Shown piece after piece: positions 60,301 to 64,000 of a stretch of DNA of 64,000 nucleotides. Origin of the DNA: Micropterix aruncella (taxonomy: Eukaryota > Arthropoda > Insecta > Lepidoptera > Micropterigidae); contig OX155967.1 in assembly GCA_944548615.1 (NCBI GenBank), forward strand, positions 20,142,752 through 20,206,751, in the 5' to 3' direction. The translations under genes and the position numbers were made by a program. The notes under the pieces are model-generated. The model ran no database searches. It was given only the letters and a program-made list of their open reading frames with translations, and was not told where the DNA came from. Positions within the stretch are counted from its first letter, which is position 1; the number at the start of each line of letters is the position of its first letter.

Positions 60301-61305
60301 ATACACACAGACACACAGACAGAATTGAGGGACGGGGGGGGGGGGGCGGTTGGGTTAAAATAGATTTTTCCATTTTCATCTCCAGGAAAGTAAAAAAATA
60401 TATAACTTCTAATTTATTTATTTATTTATTCATAGCAATGTACATAATAAGCAACAAGCGTAACAAATTAAATTTTATATCTACTCTTAAATAAAACCAA
60501 CAGCAAGTTGTGTCACGCTTATACTGAAGATCGGTCCCATGTCGCCCAACTAAGTATGAACACTTGTTCTAGGGCAGACATATTAAACAAATACTAGTTT
60601 AAAAAGAAAACATAATCAAAAGAAAAAAAAAGTAGTTTTAAACAAAAAGAAAAAAAGCGAAAATGGAAAAAAAAACATTGAATTAAATAAAAATATGCAT
60701 AAATATAAAATATGTAGATATATAATTATAATAAAATAAAACATTGAAGTAAATAGATAATTAAATACACATATCCTTCGGTGATAGAAGTGAAGTTATT
60801 ATTAATAATTATTAATAATACTTCATTAATAATAAAGCACAAGAATTGCTAGCCTAAACAATAATTAATTTAGCATTGATATGCATGGATTAATATTCTG
60901 GACTTGTACGAAGCTCCGATAGTGATACAGACTCGGATGGAGCAATCAAAGCTCTACTGTGTGCATGTTTTGCGTTGTTCAATAAGCAATAATAGAATTC
61001 ATGCTTGCGTATAGGAATGAAATAGTGTGAGTCTGATTGCAAAGGTGCTGAAAGCTTATGTGGTGCTGCAATTGTATTTCAGTGGCTGAAACACGTTTCG
61101 CTGAAAGGCTATTCCTTTCAGACCGCGAGGGCTTAGTCTGTAACTATAAAACTAAATACAGTATTAAAGAACCACTACACAATGGGTCGTAAAAGACACT
61201 GGTAGTATGTAACTCCTGTTTTACTGTTTGTACCACATAAATAGGATAATAATATGTGTCGTTTATATACATTGAGATGAAAAATAGAGATATATCAGTG
61301 AGAAA
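60301..61305. other. AT-rich intergenic DNA
   Basis: Contains a G13 tract (60334-60346) and a (TTTA)n-like run near 60412-60430. The segment 60880-61140 is less AT-rich but could not be assigned. Confidence 0.45.
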
Positions 61306-61309
61306 CTCC

Positions 61310-61815
61310 CTTCGGGACTACTACAACCATAATTATCCTATTTTCCTTAGGGTTTTCTCCTAACTCGTGAAGGCTGGCAGTCAGCTCTGCATATTTCTTT
61401 TTGTCCTTCGTCAGGCAAAACACTTCGACGACACTCGTGATCCTGGCCCATTGTCGAATGTTCCGCAACCAAGATTTTCGTCTACGGCCAAGTCTCCTTT
61501 TCCCTCCATAATAATTTTCCCATCATAATGAGTTGCAGGAGTTCGTACCTGTCGTGCGTCAGGTGACCCAGGTATGCCACTTTGCCCTGTTTGATGGTCT
61601 GCCAAAGCTTGCGTTTCTCGCCCATCTATAATACTTCTAAACGTTTCCTGAGATCTTCCTTAATAGTCTCTTAATGATCTACCTCACATCCGTATAGAAG
61701 GATGAGCCAAGTATAGCACTGGAGAAGACGTATTCGTAGACGACCTTTTTTTATTTTTCCAAAGGCCCTGCGTGCTATTTTGATTCGAGTCTTGATCTCC
61801 ACTTCACTGTCCCAG
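61310..61815 (-). pseudogene. RTE-like LINE, decayed RT C-terminal region
   Basis: Minus-strand translation with frame jumps: DSEVEIKTRIKIARRAFGKI, LLYGCE, then EKRKLWQTIKQGKVAYLGHL and RYELLQLIMMGK. The order of E-I-x-x-RI-x-x-A-R..., L-YG-x-E and L-x-x-I-K-x-x-K-x-x-YLGH-[LIV] is characteristic of RTE-type reverse transcriptases after the catalytic core. At least three stops or shifts are present. Confidence 0.7.
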
Positions 61816-61837
61816 TTTTGTATAACCATAATTATAG

Positions 61838-62235
61838 TACATTACATTACATTACATTTATGTCGTGTCCAATTGGCGGCTAAAAACCGCTTTTGGACTT
61901 GTCAAAATATTTGTGTTTTAAGTAGTAAGTGTCATTACTACTTTAATCTTTACCTAACATACAAATATTAATTTTTAAAAATATATAGTATCTAAGAAAC
62001 TTTGGGACCTACTAAAAGTTATTCGTCGTAGAATCGTATTACAAAACAAATTAAAAAATAGTCAATAATTATAATGGCTACCTACTAAACACACAATAAT
62101 TAAATTAGTAAGTTAAAAAGTTGAATAATCAAAGCAGAAGCCTAACAAATTGAAATAGTCAATAAATCGAATATATACGTACTAAAAACTATACATAGTA
62201 ACATCCAAAGTAGTAAGTAAATTATATATAGTAAG
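61838..62235 (-). mobile_element. LINE 3' UTR with (ATTAC)n tail
   Basis: Four CATTA(C) repeats at 61839-61860, then CGTGTCCAATTGGCGGCTAA and TTTTGGACTTGTCAAAAT, matching 23122-23190. No coding part is visible before the RTE fragment at 62250. Confidence 0.7.
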
Positions 62236-62249
62236 TAAATAACCTATAA

Positions 62250-62645
62250 AATAACATACGCCGCTTCTGAATGGCTTCAAATGCTGGACAACGAAGAAGA
62301 AACATGAACAAAAAGCACATACCAACAAAATGAAGATGCTCAGGTGGGCGGGAGGTGTAACTAGACTGGACGGAATCAGCAATTAACATATACGAGGTAG
62401 CTACAAGGTTACACCAATCGCAGTTAAGATGGGCATGTCTAAAGACAAAGCAACTACAATGTGATACAAATTGCTATGAATCTACCTGAGTAAAAGAAAA
62501 GAGGAGACAGCCCACCACTGACCTGGTGGTCTAACATCGAAAACGACCTCAAGAAAGCCCAATTGTCGAACCAATAACCCAAGATCGTTTGACCTGGCGC
62601 AGAAAAATAAGGAGATCTGACCTTAATTTATAGGAATAGAGGACG
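62250..62645 (+). pseudogene. RTE-like LINE C-terminal remnant, opposite orientation
   Basis: Plus-strand translation: KMKMLRWAGGVTRLDGISN, stop, HIRGSYKVTPIAVKM, then in other frames PPLTWWSNIENDLKKAQL and QDRLTWRRKIRRSD. The sequence RW-x-x-G-x-T-x-x-D-x-[IV]-x-N ... IRG-[ST] ... W-W-x-x-[IV]-x-x-D-L ... DR-x-x-WR is the usual ending of RTE/craniate-type LINE ORFs. Several stops show it is dead. Confidence 0.75.
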
Positions 62646-63528
62646 AAGATGAATTATAGTACATATATATTTTAATAACTTACTATTTATATAGGTTTAT
62701 TTTTACAAGTTTATATTGCCTTGTAATTATGGGGATAAACAGTAGTCGATGATCTATTTACAGCGTGTTTGGTTTTTTACATGTTATGAAACTATGTTAA
62801 AATTAATTTTATATGTAGTTACGTTTAGTTATATGTAGTTACCTGATATGATGTGCTTATCATTGTCATTATACGTATTGTAATTAGCTCTTCTAGATAC
62901 AGGCCTTAGTTGACCTAGTTAGATGAGTTTTTAGGCAGGTGCCAAACACGATGTGACGGTTTCTCTGAACTGTTTATGACATATATTCTTGAACTTGTTT
63001 GGTATAATTAGTCGTAACCATTGTAATAAGTACTTAAAAATAAATAAAAAATAAAATAATCAGCGGTGAGGGTCAAATTCAACAGTATATTTATACTTAC
63101 TTTGACTTTACAAGTTTCATATTACTATAAAAAGGGTTTCACATTGGAAAGTAATATAAATAGAAAACAAAATAAGGTTTTCTCGCCTGTCCAATATAAC
63201 TTTTGATCTGGTAGCTCAATCAAAGATACTACTGCCTTTTTAACACAATAAATGGTGCTGACTTCATCAAGCGGAAAAATGCCTTGTCTTTCTTCTGGAC
63301 CTCTCATTATATTTTCTTAAGAATAAAGAGGTTTATTATTATTATTATTATTATTATATCGAATTAATAGAAATAACACTCGAAGAAAAGTCTTGTAGGT
63401 ACAGGTAAAACGATTATTTATCCTCTAGAAAACTAGTCACTAAACTGTATGATATGACGACTTCCGATAGATCTATAACCTACGCAGTTCCGCAGGGAAG
63501 CATATTTGAACCGACGTTTCCTAATGCG
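62646..63528. other. AT-rich intergenic DNA
   Basis: A short (ATT)n run lies at 63333-63357. GCAGTTCCGCAGGGAAGCAT at 63484-63503 could be an RT motif fragment (A-V-P-Q-G-S-I), suggesting a very short LINE relic, but nothing else supports it. Confidence 0.4.
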
Positions 63529-63606
63529 CCCTATACACACGATGAGGCCCGGCCGGAAAGGCATGGACTGAAGGCGCGGCCGTATTCGGCCGGACGTGTG
63601 TAGGGG
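63529..63606. mobile_element. 78 bp GC-rich fold-back element
   Basis: CCCTATACACACGATGAGG at the left and CGGACGTGTGTAGGGG at the right form inverted ends (CCC-TA-CACACG). CCCGGCCGG and CGGCCGG repeats lie inside. Non-coding. Confidence 0.6.
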
Positions 63607-64000
63607 CTTTCGGCCCGGCCTGCGACCTCCGCGGCCAACCGGCCAGCGTTGCCAAATTGTACGGTAATTGTGGGGGCATACGGTAATTTCGTCGTCGTTA
63701 CGGTTTACGGTAACGACCTGTCGGTAACCCTAGGGAGAGGTTATATTGAGAGAATAAAACTGGAGTAGTTCCACTTTTACCGTATTTTATTTTAATTCTA
63801 ACATCACCGTTACCTCTCATAGGCAGCGAGGATAGACCTTATAGACCAGCCATGCGTCTCAATTTGAATTATGGGCTTCCTCAATTGCGCGTGACTGCAG
63901 TGGTAAAGCTGGTAACAGAAATTTCAGGGCACCGCTATCTATAATATTTTGTCTGTGTCTTTTCTTTAAATAAAACGGTATTTCTCTGAATTTTTATTGT
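63607..64000. other. Window end, nothing recognised
   Basis: A patch at 63660-63730 repeats TACGGTAA in several forms. No gene recognised. Confidence 0.5.

Overview
The window looks like nuclear DNA from an insect, most likely a moth or butterfly. It is AT-rich, has short spliced introns with GT/AG borders, and carries repeat types common in Lepidoptera: tRNA-headed SINEs, CR1/Jockey-like LINEs with short-repeat 3' tails, RTE-like LINE remnants, mariner, hAT and piggyBac-like pieces, and many terminal-inverted-repeat MITEs. No prokaryotic, CRISPR or rRNA features were seen. Gene density is very low and transposon nesting is heavy, as in heterochromatin or a repeat-rich chromosome; that placement is inference.

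Region by region. 0.4-2.3 kb: a fold-back MITE and two members of a ~660 bp tail-less retroposon (called family A here). 3.26-6.06 kb: the only convincing host-type gene, six exons encoding a SAM-domain protein of the SAMD3-like type. A 244 bp TTAA-flanked palindromic MITE sits exactly at the first bases of exon 5, and a second MITE lies in intron 4. 6.4-10.3 kb: a TIR element with TGACGTAA subterminal repeats, and a SINE split by a family A insertion. 10.3-13.6 kb: a MITE (family B), a long (TA)n tract, a CR1-like reverse transcriptase ORF and a SINE. 16-20 kb: a mariner tail, a Penelope-like fragment, a 430 bp (TA)n tract, a diverged copy of the satellite unit found at 37-41 kb, and a tandem array of a LINE-3'-end-like repeat. 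20-26 kb: more family A, a LINE remnant and family B. 26-30 kb: mostly unassigned DNA, then the C-terminus of a YqaJ/Mutator-type element and a hAT C-terminus. 30-36.7 kb: LINE fragments, family B, family E, and a family A copy carrying a 569 bp LINE insertion. 36.7-41.1 kb: a striking inverted duplication of a 590 bp tandem repeat, bounded on both sides by (TA)n. 41-45.3 kb: a nearly complete but decayed CR1/Jockey-like LINE with ORF1 and ORF2. 46.7 kb: a mariner tail. 50.7-54.6 kb: a Mutator-like transposase joined to a YqaJ nuclease, with one in-frame stop and one frameshift, flanked by direct repeats. 55-64 kb: SINE, MITE, LINE and RTE remnants, oligo(dG) tracts and a small fold-back element.

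The elements do not form a pathway. What they record is an order of events: SINE before family A, family A before LINE, and MITEs into a host gene. All family names rest on reading motifs by eye; no database search was possible.
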